NCBI GenBank assembly: GCA_945952065.1
Contig: CAMFGY010000015.1
Coordinates: 1-64,000 of the forward strand
From: an uncultured Burkholderiales bacterium
GTDB taxonomy: Bacteria > Pseudomonadota > Gammaproteobacteria > Burkholderiales > Burkholderiaceae_C
Direction of reading: 5' to 3'
Length of the DNA: 64,000 nt
Shown here: in pieces, positions 24,675 to 32,699 of the stretch
How positions within the stretch are numbered: position 1 is the stretch's first letter
Layout of the letters: the number at the start of each line of letters is the position of its first letter
The notes under the pieces: generated by a model
Seen by the model: only the letters and a program-made list of their open reading frames with translations
What the model was told of the DNA's origin: nothing
Databases searched by the model: none
Made by a program: the position numbers and the translations under genes

Positions 24675-26104
24675 AATCCAAGCCTTTGAAGCCCGCCACG
24701 GTCTGCGCCACTTTGCTGAGCCTGGCGCTGCTGAGCGGCTGTGCCAGCTTGAACCCGCAAGCCCGTTTCGAGCCCCTGCAAGCCCAATCCCAAAAACTGC
24801 TGCAGCAAGACCTGCAATGGGCGCGCACCCCAGAGCAGAGAGCCGCGCTGGACGCAAGAGTGACCGAGTTGCTGAGCGCCCCCCTGACGGCCGAGCGCGC
24901 GGTGCAAGTGGCCCTGCTCAACCACCGCGGCCTGCAAGCCCAATTGCACCAACTGGGCATTGCCGACGCCGCCTGGGTGCAAGCCACACGCTGGCCCAAT
25001 CCCGGGCTCAGCCTGGGTCGGATGAAGCGCGGTGAAGAGCTGGAGATCGAACGCAGCCTGCATCTGAATCTGATGGCTTGGCTCACCAGCAGCGGCCGGG
25101 GCCGCGCCGCCGACTTGGAGCTTCAAGCGCTGCAGCGCAATCTGGGGCAAGAAGTGCTCAAGGTGGCCGCCGAAGCCCGCCATGCCTACTGGGTGGCCTT
25201 GGGCGCACAGCAGTTGCAGCAGTACAGCCAGCAAGTCTTGGAAGCCGCCCAGGCCGGCGCCGAGCTGGCGCAGCGCATGAGCCAAGTGGGCAATTTGAAC
25301 AAGCTCAAGCTGGCCCGTGAGCAGAGCTTTTACGCCGACGCGGCGCTGGCGCTGGCGCAGGCCGAAATGGCCAGCATCTCCAGCCGTGAAGGGCTGATCC
25401 GCGCACTCGGTCTGTGGGGCGAACAGCTGGCCCTGCTGAAACTGCCCGCTCGTCTGCCAGAGCTGCCTGCGCAGGCCTTGAACCAGCCCGATGTGGAGCG
25501 CATCGCCATCACCCAAAGACTGGATGTCCAGGAGGCCAAGAAAGCCGCCGAGGCCAGCGCCGCGCACATGGGGTTGACGCGCAGCACCCGCTTCATCAAT
25601 GTTCTGGAGCTGGGCTTGGCCAGCAATCGCAGCAATCACGAGGCGACCCAAACCGGCTTTGAGCTGAGCCTGGAATTGCCCCTGTTCGATTGGGGAGAAG
25701 CCCGGGTTGCCCATGCCGAATCGCGCTACCTGCAAGCGCTGGAGCGCACCGCCCATATCGCCATCACCGCACGCTCGGAGGCTCGCGAAGCCTATGCGCA
25801 GTACCGCGCGGCCTTTGATATCGCCCGCCACTACCGTGACGAAGTGTTGCCGCTGCGCAAACGCATCTCGGACGAAAACCTGCTGCTCTACAACGGCATG
25901 TTCATCGGCACCTTTGAGCTGCTGGCGGACGCCCGGGCGCAGATCAGCGCCGTGGCTGCAGCGATTGCAGCGCAGCGCGACTTCTTCTTGGCCGAGGCCA
26001 CACTCCAGCAGGCCTTGATCGGCCCCATCGGCAGCCCCGCCGCGCCGCGCTCGGCTTCGTCTTCTTCATCCTCTTCCGCCGCTGACGCCAGCGGCGGCCA
26101 TTGA
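24671..26104 (+). CDS. TolC/CusC-type outer-membrane channel lipoprotein
   Basis: A 477-residue outer-membrane efflux protein. The N-terminus has the lipobox LLSGC (Cys near residue 21), so it is a lipoprotein like CusC. Two OEP repeats follow with long alpha-helical hairpins (ALNHRGLQAQLHQLGIADA-like opening, ELPLFDWGEARVAHAESRYLQA). Channels of this type normally dock with an RND pump and a membrane-fusion protein. Neither is encoded here. The gene overlaps the upstream His-tailed gene by 4 bp and the next start region. A poly-Ser C-terminus is probably disordered. Confidence 0.88.
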   Translation: MKSKPLKPATVCATLLSLALLSGCASLNPQARFEPLQAQSQKLLQQDLQWARTPEQRAALDARVTELLSAPLTAERAVQVALLNHRGLQAQLHQLGIADAAWVQATRWPNPGLSLGRMKRGEELEIERSLHLNLMAWLTSSGRGRAADLELQALQRNLGQEVLKVAAEARHAYWVALGAQQLQQYSQQVLEAAQAGAELAQRMSQVGNLNKLKLAREQSFYADAALALAQAEMASISSREGLIRALGLWGEQLALLKLPARLPELPAQALNQPDVERIAITQRLDVQEAKKAAEASAAHMGLTRSTRFINVLELGLASNRSNHEATQTGFELSLELPLFDWGEARVAHAESRYLQALERTAHIAITARSEAREAYAQYRAAFDIARHYRDEVLPLRKRISDENLLLYNGMFIGTFELLADARAQISAVAAAIAAQRDFFLAEATLQQALIGPIGSPAAPRSASSSSSSSAADASGGH

Positions 26105-26115
26105 AAGCAATTCCC

Positions 26116-27513
26116 ATGGTTTCCCGTCGCCATCTTTTCTTAGGCGCTGGTGCGGTGGCCGCAAGCAGCGTGTCACGCGTTGCGCTCAGTGCCATCCCCG
26201 AGGCTGTGCAGCAAAGCCATGCCCAAACCGCGCCACCACTGATGCCGCCGAATGGCCGGCCCTACAACCCCGTCGTCACCCTCAATGGTTGGACCCTGCC
26301 TTGGCGCATGAACGCCGGTGTCAAGGAGTTCCATCTGGTGGCCGAACCGGTGGTGCGCGAAATGGCCCCCGGTTTCAGCGCTCATTTGTGGGGCTATAAC
26401 GGTCAGTCGCCCGGCCCCACCATCGAAGTGGTGGAAGGCGACCGGGTGCGCATCTACGTGACCAACCGCCTGCCCGAACACACCAGCGTGCACTGGCATG
26501 GCCAGCGCCTGCCCAATGGCATGGACGGCGTCTCGGGCCTGACCCAGCCCGCCATCCAACCCGGCCAGACCTTTGTCTACGAGTTCACTGCGCGCCGCCC
26601 CGGCACCTTCATGTACCACCCCCATGCCGACGAAATGACGCAGATGGCCATGGGCATGATGGGCTTGTGGATCACCCACCCCAAGCAGCGCCCTCACCCG
26701 CTGATTGCCGAAGTGCAGCGCGACTTTTGTTTCCTGCTGGCAAGCTATGACGTCGAGCCGGGAAGCTATACGCCCAAGCCGATGACGATGACGGACTTCA
26801 ACCTCTGGACCTGGAACAGCCGTATCTTCCCCGGCATCGACTCCTTCAATGTGCGGCTGGGTGATCGGGTGCGCATGCGGGTCGGCAATCTGACCATGAC
26901 CAATCACCCCATCCATCTGCACGGCCATGAGTTCGAGGTCACCGGCACCGATGGCGGCCCGGTGCCCAAGAGCGCCCGTTGGCCAGAAGTAACCACCGAT
27001 GTGGCGGTCGGCCAGATGCGTCAGATCGAGTTCATCGCCGACGAAGAAGGCGACTGGGCGGTGCACTGCCACAAGAGTCATCACACCATGAACGCCATGG
27101 GCCACAACGTGCCGAACTTGATTGGCGTCGACCACAGCGGCTTGGCGGCCAAGATCACCCGATTGATCCCCGACTACATGGTGATGGGCGAGCGCGGCAT
27201 GGCCGATATGGCGGAAATGGAGATGCCCTTGCCGGAGAACACCGCGCCCATGATGACGGGCACCGGCCCGTATGGCGGCCTGGAGATGGGCGGCATGTTC
27301 AGCGTCTTGAAAGTGCGCCGCGATCAAAAGCCCGGCGACTACCAAGACCCCGGCTGGTGGGCGGAGCGCGCGCCCAAGGGCACGGTGGCCAGTGCCTATG
27401 CAGGCCCCGTGCCGCAAGCGCCTTCGGCCGCCTCTGGCAAGCCCAGCGCCGCCGGAAAGGACGCCGAACTCAAGGTGCGCAAGCCCAGCGCCAACGCCCA
27501 TGGGAGCCACTGA
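26116..27513 (+). CDS. Periplasmic multicopper oxidase, Tat-exported
   Basis: A 465-residue multicopper oxidase. The N-terminus SRRHLFLGAGA is a twin-arginine signal. All four copper-ligand motifs are present: HWHG at 126-129, HPH at 168-170, HPIHLHGH at 264-271 and HCHKSHHTMNAM at 317-328. The last supplies the T1 Cys 318, His 323 and axial Met 328. A Met-rich stretch follows (about 355-400), as in cuprous oxidases CueO/CopA. It should oxidise Cu(I) to the less toxic Cu(II) in the periplasm. A TTG at 26101 overlapping the previous stop (TTGA) is an alternative start. Confidence 0.92.
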   Translation: MVSRRHLFLGAGAVAASSVSRVALSAIPEAVQQSHAQTAPPLMPPNGRPYNPVVTLNGWTLPWRMNAGVKEFHLVAEPVVREMAPGFSAHLWGYNGQSPGPTIEVVEGDRVRIYVTNRLPEHTSVHWHGQRLPNGMDGVSGLTQPAIQPGQTFVYEFTARRPGTFMYHPHADEMTQMAMGMMGLWITHPKQRPHPLIAEVQRDFCFLLASYDVEPGSYTPKPMTMTDFNLWTWNSRIFPGIDSFNVRLGDRVRMRVGNLTMTNHPIHLHGHEFEVTGTDGGPVPKSARWPEVTTDVAVGQMRQIEFIADEEGDWAVHCHKSHHTMNAMGHNVPNLIGVDHSGLAAKITRLIPDYMVMGERGMADMAEMEMPLPENTAPMMTGTGPYGGLEMGGMFSVLKVRRDQKPGDYQDPGWWAERAPKGTVASAYAGPVPQAPSAASGKPSAAGKDAELKVRKPSANAHGSH

Positions 27514-27514
27514 G

Positions 27515-28039
27515 ATGAAGCGCCCCGCATCCGCCATCGCCCTCGGCATGGCCTTGTTGTTAACAGATCATTTCAGCGGCATCGCCCAGGCGCATGGCTC
27601 CAAGCCGCACAGCCAGTCTGCGCCCGTGGACGCCGCCGAGCAGCAGGTCTTTGGGATCGCTGGCCGCGCAGCCGATGTGGTGCGCACGATCGACATCCGC
27701 ATGAGCGATGACATGCGTTTCAAGCCAGCCCTGCTTGAAGTGTCGGAGGGCGAAACCCTGCGCCTGCGCCTGCACAACAAAGGTCAGCTCATGCATGAGC
27801 TGGTGATAGGCACGCCGGCAGAGCTGGACCAACACGCCGCCCTGATGGCCAAGTTCCCCAATATGGAACATGAGGCGGCGCATATGGCCCATGTCGCCGC
27901 AGGCGCCAGCGGCAGCATTGTTTGGAAGTTCAATCGCGCAGGCAGTTTTGACTTCGCCTGCCTCATCAATGGCCATTACCAAGCAGGGATGCGCGGCCGC
28001 ATCGTCGTGCGTGCCAAGCCGCTCAGCCACAAACCCTGA
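27515..28039 (+). CDS. Periplasmic cupredoxin, CopI-like
   Basis: A 174-residue exported blue-copper-type protein. Signal peptide to about residue 26. The type 1 copper site is complete: His 94 (LMHELVI), Cys 139 (FACL), His 144 (NGHY) and Met 149 (AGM). Between His 94 and Cys 139 is a Met/His-rich insertion (FPNMEHEAAHMAHVAAG) that could bind extra copper. The closest named match I recognise is CopI, a cupredoxin for copper tolerance in Rubrivivax and Vibrio. The ATG is 1 bp after the oxidase stop. It may accept electrons from, or deliver Cu(I) to, the oxidase. Confidence 0.88.
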   Translation: MKRPASAIALGMALLLTDHFSGIAQAHGSKPHSQSAPVDAAEQQVFGIAGRAADVVRTIDIRMSDDMRFKPALLEVSEGETLRLRLHNKGQLMHELVIGTPAELDQHAALMAKFPNMEHEAAHMAHVAAGASGSIVWKFNRAGSFDFACLINGHYQAGMRGRIVVRAKPLSHKP

Positions 28040-28065
28040 ACCCGCAACTTTTGGAAGAGAAGTCC

Positions 28066-28440
28066 ATGAATACGCAAAGAAAAATTTTGTTGTCCTTGGC
28101 CGCGGCTGCTGTCATGAGCGGGCTGAGTCCACTCGGCCAAGCCCATGAGCATGCGCAGCACACGAGCACCGCAGCCAGCGCAGCCCCGGCTGCCATGCCC
28201 CAAGCGCAGAGCTGGACGGACGCGGAAATCCGCCGCGTCGATGTGACGGCAGCCAAGCTGACGCTCAAACACGGCGAAATCAAAAACCTGGACATGCCGC
28301 CCATGACCATGGTGTTCAGCCTCAAGCCCGGCGCCCCAGGGGCCGAACTGCTGCCGCAACTCAAGATCGGTGAGCGCATCTTGTTTCAAGCCGAGATGGC
28401 CCAGGGCAAAACCCTGGTGGTGGGCTTGAAACGCCCCTGA
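28066..28440 (+). CDS. CusF-like periplasmic copper-binding protein
   Basis: A 124-residue protein with a signal peptide (to about residue 26) and a His-containing linker (HEHAQH), then an OB-fold CusF domain. The CusF copper ligands align: His 69 (LKHGEI), Met 80 and Met 82 (MPPMTMVF). The aromatic residue that caps copper in E. coli CusF (Trp 44) is replaced by Met 77. CusF normally hands Cu(I)/Ag(I) to the CusCBA pump, which is not present here. AAGAGAAG precedes the start. Last gene of the copper run. Confidence 0.88.
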   Translation: MNTQRKILLSLAAAAVMSGLSPLGQAHEHAQHTSTAASAAPAAMPQAQSWTDAEIRRVDVTAAKLTLKHGEIKNLDMPPMTMVFSLKPGAPGAELLPQLKIGERILFQAEMAQGKTLVVGLKRP

Positions 28441-28510
28441 GCCCTCAAGTTCAGCGCCAAGTGGCCGATGTCGATGGAGCAGCCGTTCCATCGACTCAAG
28501 GGGTGAGTGC

Positions 28511-29032
28511 ATGGCCGATAGCCCAAGCATCAAAGCCGAATCCAGCCTGCCAGAGCTCGAAGCCGCACTGGCCCAAATGGTGCACGAGCGTTATTTCGAA
28601 GCCGAGAGTGACGAAGAGGCCGAATTGCAGGCCTTGGCCGCCAAAGACTGTGAATACCTGATGACCCGCATTCGCTGTCTGGAGCTCAGCCTGAAGGCGG
28701 CCGACGACGATTTGGCTTGGCTCGGCCCCGCCGCGCGCAGCTCACCGGCGCAGTCGCTGCGCCGCATCAAGGCCTTGTGTGGCCGCTATCCGGACTTGTT
28801 CGGCGCCATGCAGGCGGTGGTGGTGACGCACCCGGGCGTGTCGCGCGAGATGCTGGCCATGGCCATCAAACAGTTCCGCCGCGATGCCGAGTCCTACAGC
28901 CAAGAAGACCTGGTCGGTTTGTTGACCAGTGTCACCAATGGCGCCTTGCAGGCTTTTGATGCGGTGCTGCGCACCCGCAAAGGCGCGGATCGCAAGGCCG
29001 CGTCCTTGCCCTGGGGCAAGCACAACGAGTGA
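28511..29032 (+). CDS. Conserved hypothetical protein
   Basis: A 173-residue soluble, mostly helical acidic protein with an N-terminal coiled-coil-like region (SLPELEAALAQMVHERYFEA) and a central RRIKALCGRYPDLFGAMQAVV. No domain or catalytic motif is recognised. It follows the copper module by 70 bp on the same strand but has no signal peptide and no Cys/His cluster, so I do not include it in the copper system. Convergent with the cold-shock-domain gene. Real by codon use; function unknown. Confidence 0.7.
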   Translation: MADSPSIKAESSLPELEAALAQMVHERYFEAESDEEAELQALAAKDCEYLMTRIRCLELSLKAADDDLAWLGPAARSSPAQSLRRIKALCGRYPDLFGAMQAVVVTHPGVSREMLAMAIKQFRRDAESYSQEDLVGLLTSVTNGALQAFDAVLRTRKGADRKAASLPWGKHNE

Positions 29033-29051
29033 GCGGCGCAGCCGCCGCGCC

Positions 29052-29498
29052 TCAATGCAAGACATTGGCGCCCGCAGCGAGCCGGGTGCCGGCCACGGGC
29101 TTGTGGCCTAGAAGTTTCGCCACATGGCGGCCGTCTGCCTGTGAATAGTCCAGGCCGATCAAGGCGCCAACGCCCAGCATCAGCAGCAAGACCGCGCAGG
29201 CGGTATAGGCCAACCAAGGCCGACGCGGTTTCAAGGCCGGTCGCGGTGGACGCGGGCGTTGCGCGGGCGCTTCAGCCAAGGTGGGCGTGGGTTTGGGCCG
29301 CATCACCCGTGCCGCTTGTTTCTGGCCCTTGCTTCCTGCAACAACTTCAAAGCTGAGCAGCTCGTTTTGCTGCGGCTGCGCGCAATTGGCCGGAAAGGCC
29401 GAGATGTGTACAAACAGCGCTTGGCCGCCATGCAGCGGCGTGATCTCGCCATAGCCGCGCTCCACATGCCACTGTGTCAATATGCCTTCGAATCGCAT
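29052..29498 (-). CDS. Cold-shock domain protein with C-terminal membrane segment
   Basis: A 148-residue protein. The first ~65 residues form a cold-shock domain (MRFEGILTQWHVERGYGEITP, LFVHISAF; RNP1/RNP2 partly divergent), normally a single-stranded nucleic acid binder. A basic Pro/Arg linker (PRPPRPALKPRRP) leads to one membrane segment (AYTACAVLLLMLGVGALIGL) near 100-120. The architecture resembles CSD-DUF1294 fusions, but the DUF1294 part is missing. The start at 29498 has GAGGGAAG upstream; the longer frame extends into non-conserved sequence. Confidence 0.8.
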   Translation of the reverse strand: MRFEGILTQWHVERGYGEITPLHGGQALFVHISAFPANCAQPQQNELLSFEVVAGSKGQKQAARVMRPKPTPTLAEAPAQRPRPPRPALKPRRPWLAYTACAVLLLMLGVGALIGLDYSQADGRHVAKLLGHKPVAGTRLAAGANVLH

Positions 29499-29714
29499 GA
29501 TTCTTCCCTCTGAAACGATAGGCCCCAGGACGACGCCGCCCAGATCGGGCAGGCGCGGGCCCAAAGCACCGCTCCCTGTTTTCTTCTGTCTTTATCGTGC
29601 CTGAAGCCCCCCAGGCGCGCTGCAACAGTTGGTAAACAAATGTGCCAGCCTGGCCCCGCTGCGCAGCCGCGACAATAGCGGGGTCAGCGCAGCCAACAAG
29701 AGAGAGCAAAACAC

Positions 29715-30713
29715 ATGGCCATCAACTGGTTCCCCGGGCATATGAATTCAACCCGGAACGCCATCAATGAACGGATGAAAGCCGGGCTGGACGTGGTCAT
29801 TGAAATGCTGGACGCCCGCATCCCCGGTTCCAGCGCCAACCCTTTGCTGGCCCAGCTGACCGCCGGCAAGCCCACGCTCAAGCTGCTGAACAAGCAAGAC
29901 CTGGCCGACCCCGAGCGCACCGCCCAGTGGATGGCCTATTACAACGCCCAGCCCGACACCCGCGCGATTGCCCTGGACGCCAGCATCAAAGCCCCAGCCC
30001 AGGCCCTGATCAAAGCCTGCCGTGAGCTGGCGCCGCTGCGCGGTGGCATGGTCAAGCCGGTGCGGGTCTTGATCTGCGGCATTCCCAATGTGGGCAAGTC
30101 CACCTTGATCAACACCTTGGTGTCCAAACGTGCCGCCAAAACCGGCGATGAGCCGGGCATCACCAAGATCGAACAAAAAATCGTCTTGGCCGAGGACTTC
30201 TACCTCTTCGACACGCCCGGCATGCTGTGGCCGCGCATTGCCATTGAAGAGAGCGGCTACAACCTCGCCGCCAGTGGCGCGATTGGCCGCAATGCCTTTG
30301 AAGAAGACGAAGTGGCACTCGAGCTGCTCGACTATTTGCGTGTGCATTACCCCACGCAGCTGATTGAACGCTACAAGCTGGGCGATATCAGCGGCATGAA
30401 CGACGAAGAGCTGCTCACCGCCATCGGCCGCAAGCGCGGCGCCATGCTCAGCGGCGGACGGGTCAATCTGCAAAAAGCCGCCGAGGTCTTGATTTACGAA
30501 TTCCGCCAATGCATCCTCGGCCGCATCACGCTGGAGACACCGGAAGAATTCCAACAATGGGCCGCCAAGGCCGAGGCCGCCGAAGCGGCACGCCAAGCCA
30601 AGGCCGAGGCCCGCAAGGCCAAGCGCAAAAAAGGCAGCGGCGTGCGTGACGCAGACGCAGGCTCGGTGCCCGATTCTTCCACCCAAGACACCGAAGAGGC
30701 CGACGAAGAGTGA
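29715..30713 (+). CDS. ylqF: Ribosome biogenesis GTPase YlqF/RbgA
   Basis: A 332-residue circularly permuted GTPase of the YlqF/YawG family, needed for late 50S subunit assembly. G motifs occur in permuted order: G4 NKQDL near residue 60, then G1 GIPNVGKST near 120, and G3 DTPG near 170. The conserved N-terminus WFPGHM opens the protein. The C-terminal ANTAR-like RNA-binding domain is followed by a charged Lys/Arg tail. It is monocistronic, with nothing conserved next to it. Confidence 0.93.
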   Translation: MAINWFPGHMNSTRNAINERMKAGLDVVIEMLDARIPGSSANPLLAQLTAGKPTLKLLNKQDLADPERTAQWMAYYNAQPDTRAIALDASIKAPAQALIKACRELAPLRGGMVKPVRVLICGIPNVGKSTLINTLVSKRAAKTGDEPGITKIEQKIVLAEDFYLFDTPGMLWPRIAIEESGYNLAASGAIGRNAFEEDEVALELLDYLRVHYPTQLIERYKLGDISGMNDEELLTAIGRKRGAMLSGGRVNLQKAAEVLIYEFRQCILGRITLETPEEFQQWAAKAEAAEAARQAKAEARKAKRKKGSGVRDADAGSVPDSSTQDTEEADEE

Positions 30714-30750
30714 GGCGGTGGCGGCGCAGCTTTGAATCAGCGTCGCACGA

Positions 30751-31191
30751 TTACTCGACCACCAGCACCACTTTCACGCTTGCGTCCACCGCCGACTTCT
30801 CTATGTAGCCGATGGCATCGGGATTGGCTGCCACATACTTTTTCACATCCGCTGCGCTGGGCAATTCCTTGGGCGGCGTGGCCTTGCCCGAGAACGTCAG
30901 GCGCGACCATGCTGCCTTGACCTGTGCGCTGGTTTTGCCCGCAGCCTTGCTGTAGAACTGTTCGCGCACGCTGCTGGAGTCCGGCAAATCGGCCAAGGCC
31001 ACAGTCCCGCCGCCGGGCAAGGTGCTGGCCTTACCCAAGAACAGGGCCGCGGCTTGCTCAGAGGTCAATGTGCTCAAAGCACTCTTGGGGTTGACGATCA
31101 CCGCCGTTTGCGCAGCGGCCAGACTGGCCAGCCCGCACAGCAGCGACGCCAGCAGAACGTGGGACTTGGGTTTCAAAAAACGCTTGTTCAT
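30751..31191 (-). CDS. PstS-like phosphate ABC transporter substrate-binding domain protein
   Basis: A 146-residue exported protein (signal peptide ending near AAAQ, residue 28) forming a single short periplasmic-binding-like domain. Segments VIVNPKSALSTLTSEQAAALFLGK, SSVREQFYSKAAGKTSAQVKAAW and DAIGYIEKS are typical of the short PstS-like proteins, half the size of a true PstS. It lies 98 bp downstream of a porin gene, a pairing common in betaproteobacteria. No PstCAB is nearby, so transport as such is unlikely; sensing or binding is possible. Confidence 0.82.
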   Translation of the reverse strand: MNKRFLKPKSHVLLASLLCGLASLAAAQTAVIVNPKSALSTLTSEQAAALFLGKASTLPGGGTVALADLPDSSSVREQFYSKAAGKTSAQVKAAWSRLTFSGKATPPKELPSAADVKKYVAANPDAIGYIEKSAVDASVKVVLVVE

Positions 31192-31289
31192 GGCTGTGTC
31201 CTGATCATGGATTACGAAGGCTGGGAATTCTTCAAAAAGGCTGAGTCAGCCTTGTGCCATCACTCGATGATGGCCGCTGCCAGGCCCTC

Positions 31290-32447
31290 CTAAAAGACCA
31301 CATCGTAGGAAGCGCTCAGCACTTGCGCATTGCCCGCTCCCGGCACAGCACTGCTGTCACGCACGCGGTCCCATTGCAGCTTCAGCGCTCCGCCTTTGTG
31401 CAGCTCATAGCGCAGGGCCAGCAACTGGCTGCGCAGCTTGACGGGGGAATAGGCCGCTTCGTCAAAGCTGTTTTCCAAATAAGCGCTGCTCCCGCCGGTC
31501 AGAGTGAAGGCGCCCATGCGATAGCCCAAGGTCAGCAAGTAGTACTTGGCCTTGTAATTCAAAGCCTCGCGCTTGGCTTGGCCGAACTCGCTGCGCACGA
31601 TCCAGTGCTCAAAGTCGGCATTCACGGCCAGGCCCAGAAAGTCCTGCTTGGGGCCCGAGGCCTCGACTTCCACCAAACCGCTGTCGCGGTCGATCTGTTT
31701 CACCGTGCTGCTCACATAGCTCAGGCGGCCACTGAACCAGTCTTTTGAAAACTCAAAGCTGATGCCGCCGATGCTGCCCCAGCTCACATCTTTGGGAGCT
31801 TCGTTGTACAAACGGGCGTAGGGGTTTTTCTTGCTGTTCTCGCTGCCAACCAGCACCTCGGTGCGCAAGGTCCAGGCGCCCGCTTCGGTGGAATAGCTCA
31901 GGCTGGCCCCGTTGTAATTGACCACATCCCAGCCATAAACATCCGGGCTCGGCCGTATGGTGTTGTAGGCATAGCCCACGTCTTGGAAGTCGGAGTAGTA
32001 ATACAGCGGCAGTCGCTTTCGCCCCATTTGCAGCGTCCATTCGGGCGCGATTTGATAAGACAGATAGAGCCACTCCAGATTCAGGGCCTGGTCTTTGACC
32101 GCACGGGCGGTGACCTGCGTGGTGGCGCTCCACTGGGGGTTGAATTTCACCGTGGCCTGCAGACCAGCTCGTGACTCGGGCGTGGCCGTGAGCTCATCGC
32201 CGTACACACCGGCGTGGGCCCAGTCAGCAATGAAGCGGGTGCAGTTGTTGCTATGAGCCGGCGCCAAACCACTGGCCACACAAGCCCCAGAAGTTCGGCC
32301 CAGCACCAAAGACGCAAAGCCCGAAGTGCTGAACTCCTGCGCCTGCACTCCCAAAGGAAAGCTCAGGCACAAGCTCAACACACCTATTGGCCAAGGGCTG
32401 TAAGCGCGAGGAATGAAGTCCAAAAACGCGGGACGACGTTGCACCAT
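31290..32447 (-). CDS. Outer-membrane porin-like beta-barrel protein
   Basis: A 385-residue protein with a signal peptide (cleavage after GVQAQ near residue 36). About 350 residues of alternating polar and aromatic residues follow, ending in the outer-membrane terminal signature with final Phe (SASYDVVF). Segments such as GLQATVKFNPQWSATTQVTA and LQMGRKRLPLYYYSD resemble the general porin family. Substrate unknown. GGAGC precedes the ATG. Probably cotranscribed with the downstream PstS-like gene. Confidence 0.82.
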   Translation of the reverse strand: MVQRRPAFLDFIPRAYSPWPIGVLSLCLSFPLGVQAQEFSTSGFASLVLGRTSGACVASGLAPAHSNNCTRFIADWAHAGVYGDELTATPESRAGLQATVKFNPQWSATTQVTARAVKDQALNLEWLYLSYQIAPEWTLQMGRKRLPLYYYSDFQDVGYAYNTIRPSPDVYGWDVVNYNGASLSYSTEAGAWTLRTEVLVGSENSKKNPYARLYNEAPKDVSWGSIGGISFEFSKDWFSGRLSYVSSTVKQIDRDSGLVEVEASGPKQDFLGLAVNADFEHWIVRSEFGQAKREALNYKAKYYLLTLGYRMGAFTLTGGSSAYLENSFDEAAYSPVKLRSQLLALRYELHKGGALKLQWDRVRDSSAVPGAGNAQVLSASYDVVF

Positions 32448-32567
32448 GCCAAGCTCCAGTCAGAGTTGAGGGAAAAACTACTTCACCAAACATCTCTGTA
32501 CCCAGGGCTTGCATCGACGGCAACGCGGGTCTCCAGCGTCCACCTTCTGCCCTTGTTGCGGCACTTG

Positions 32568-32589
32568 CTTGATTCCTCCCGAAATCAAG
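32568..32589. other. Hairpin with a GGGAGG loop upstream of the porin gene
   Basis: CTTGATT and AATCAAG (7-bp perfect arms) enclose an 8-nt loop which on the minus strand reads TCGGGAGG. It lies about 120 bp upstream of the porin start, within a 252-bp gap that holds no gene. A loop-exposed GGA is a CsrA/RsmA-type recognition pattern. Whether the hairpin is transcribed with the porin is unknown. Confidence 0.4.
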
Positions 32590-32699
32590 CCTTGCACAAC
32601 GATAGCCAAAGCCAAGCGTCCACGCAGGGTTTTCACCCGGGTTCTTGAGCAAAAAAGCCACACGCTACCGCCACAACAGCCGGCTTTGTCAACTATTTC

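Noticed and set aside
24220-25086. Antisense open frame of 288 codons over the copper module
   Set aside because: It overlaps two coupled plus-strand genes with clear features (His tail, lipobox channel) and has no domain of its own.
32687-32692. Perfect TTGACA -35 on the minus strand upstream of the porin
   Set aside because: No acceptable -10 lies 16-18 bases downstream (GGTAGC), so I do not call a promoter.
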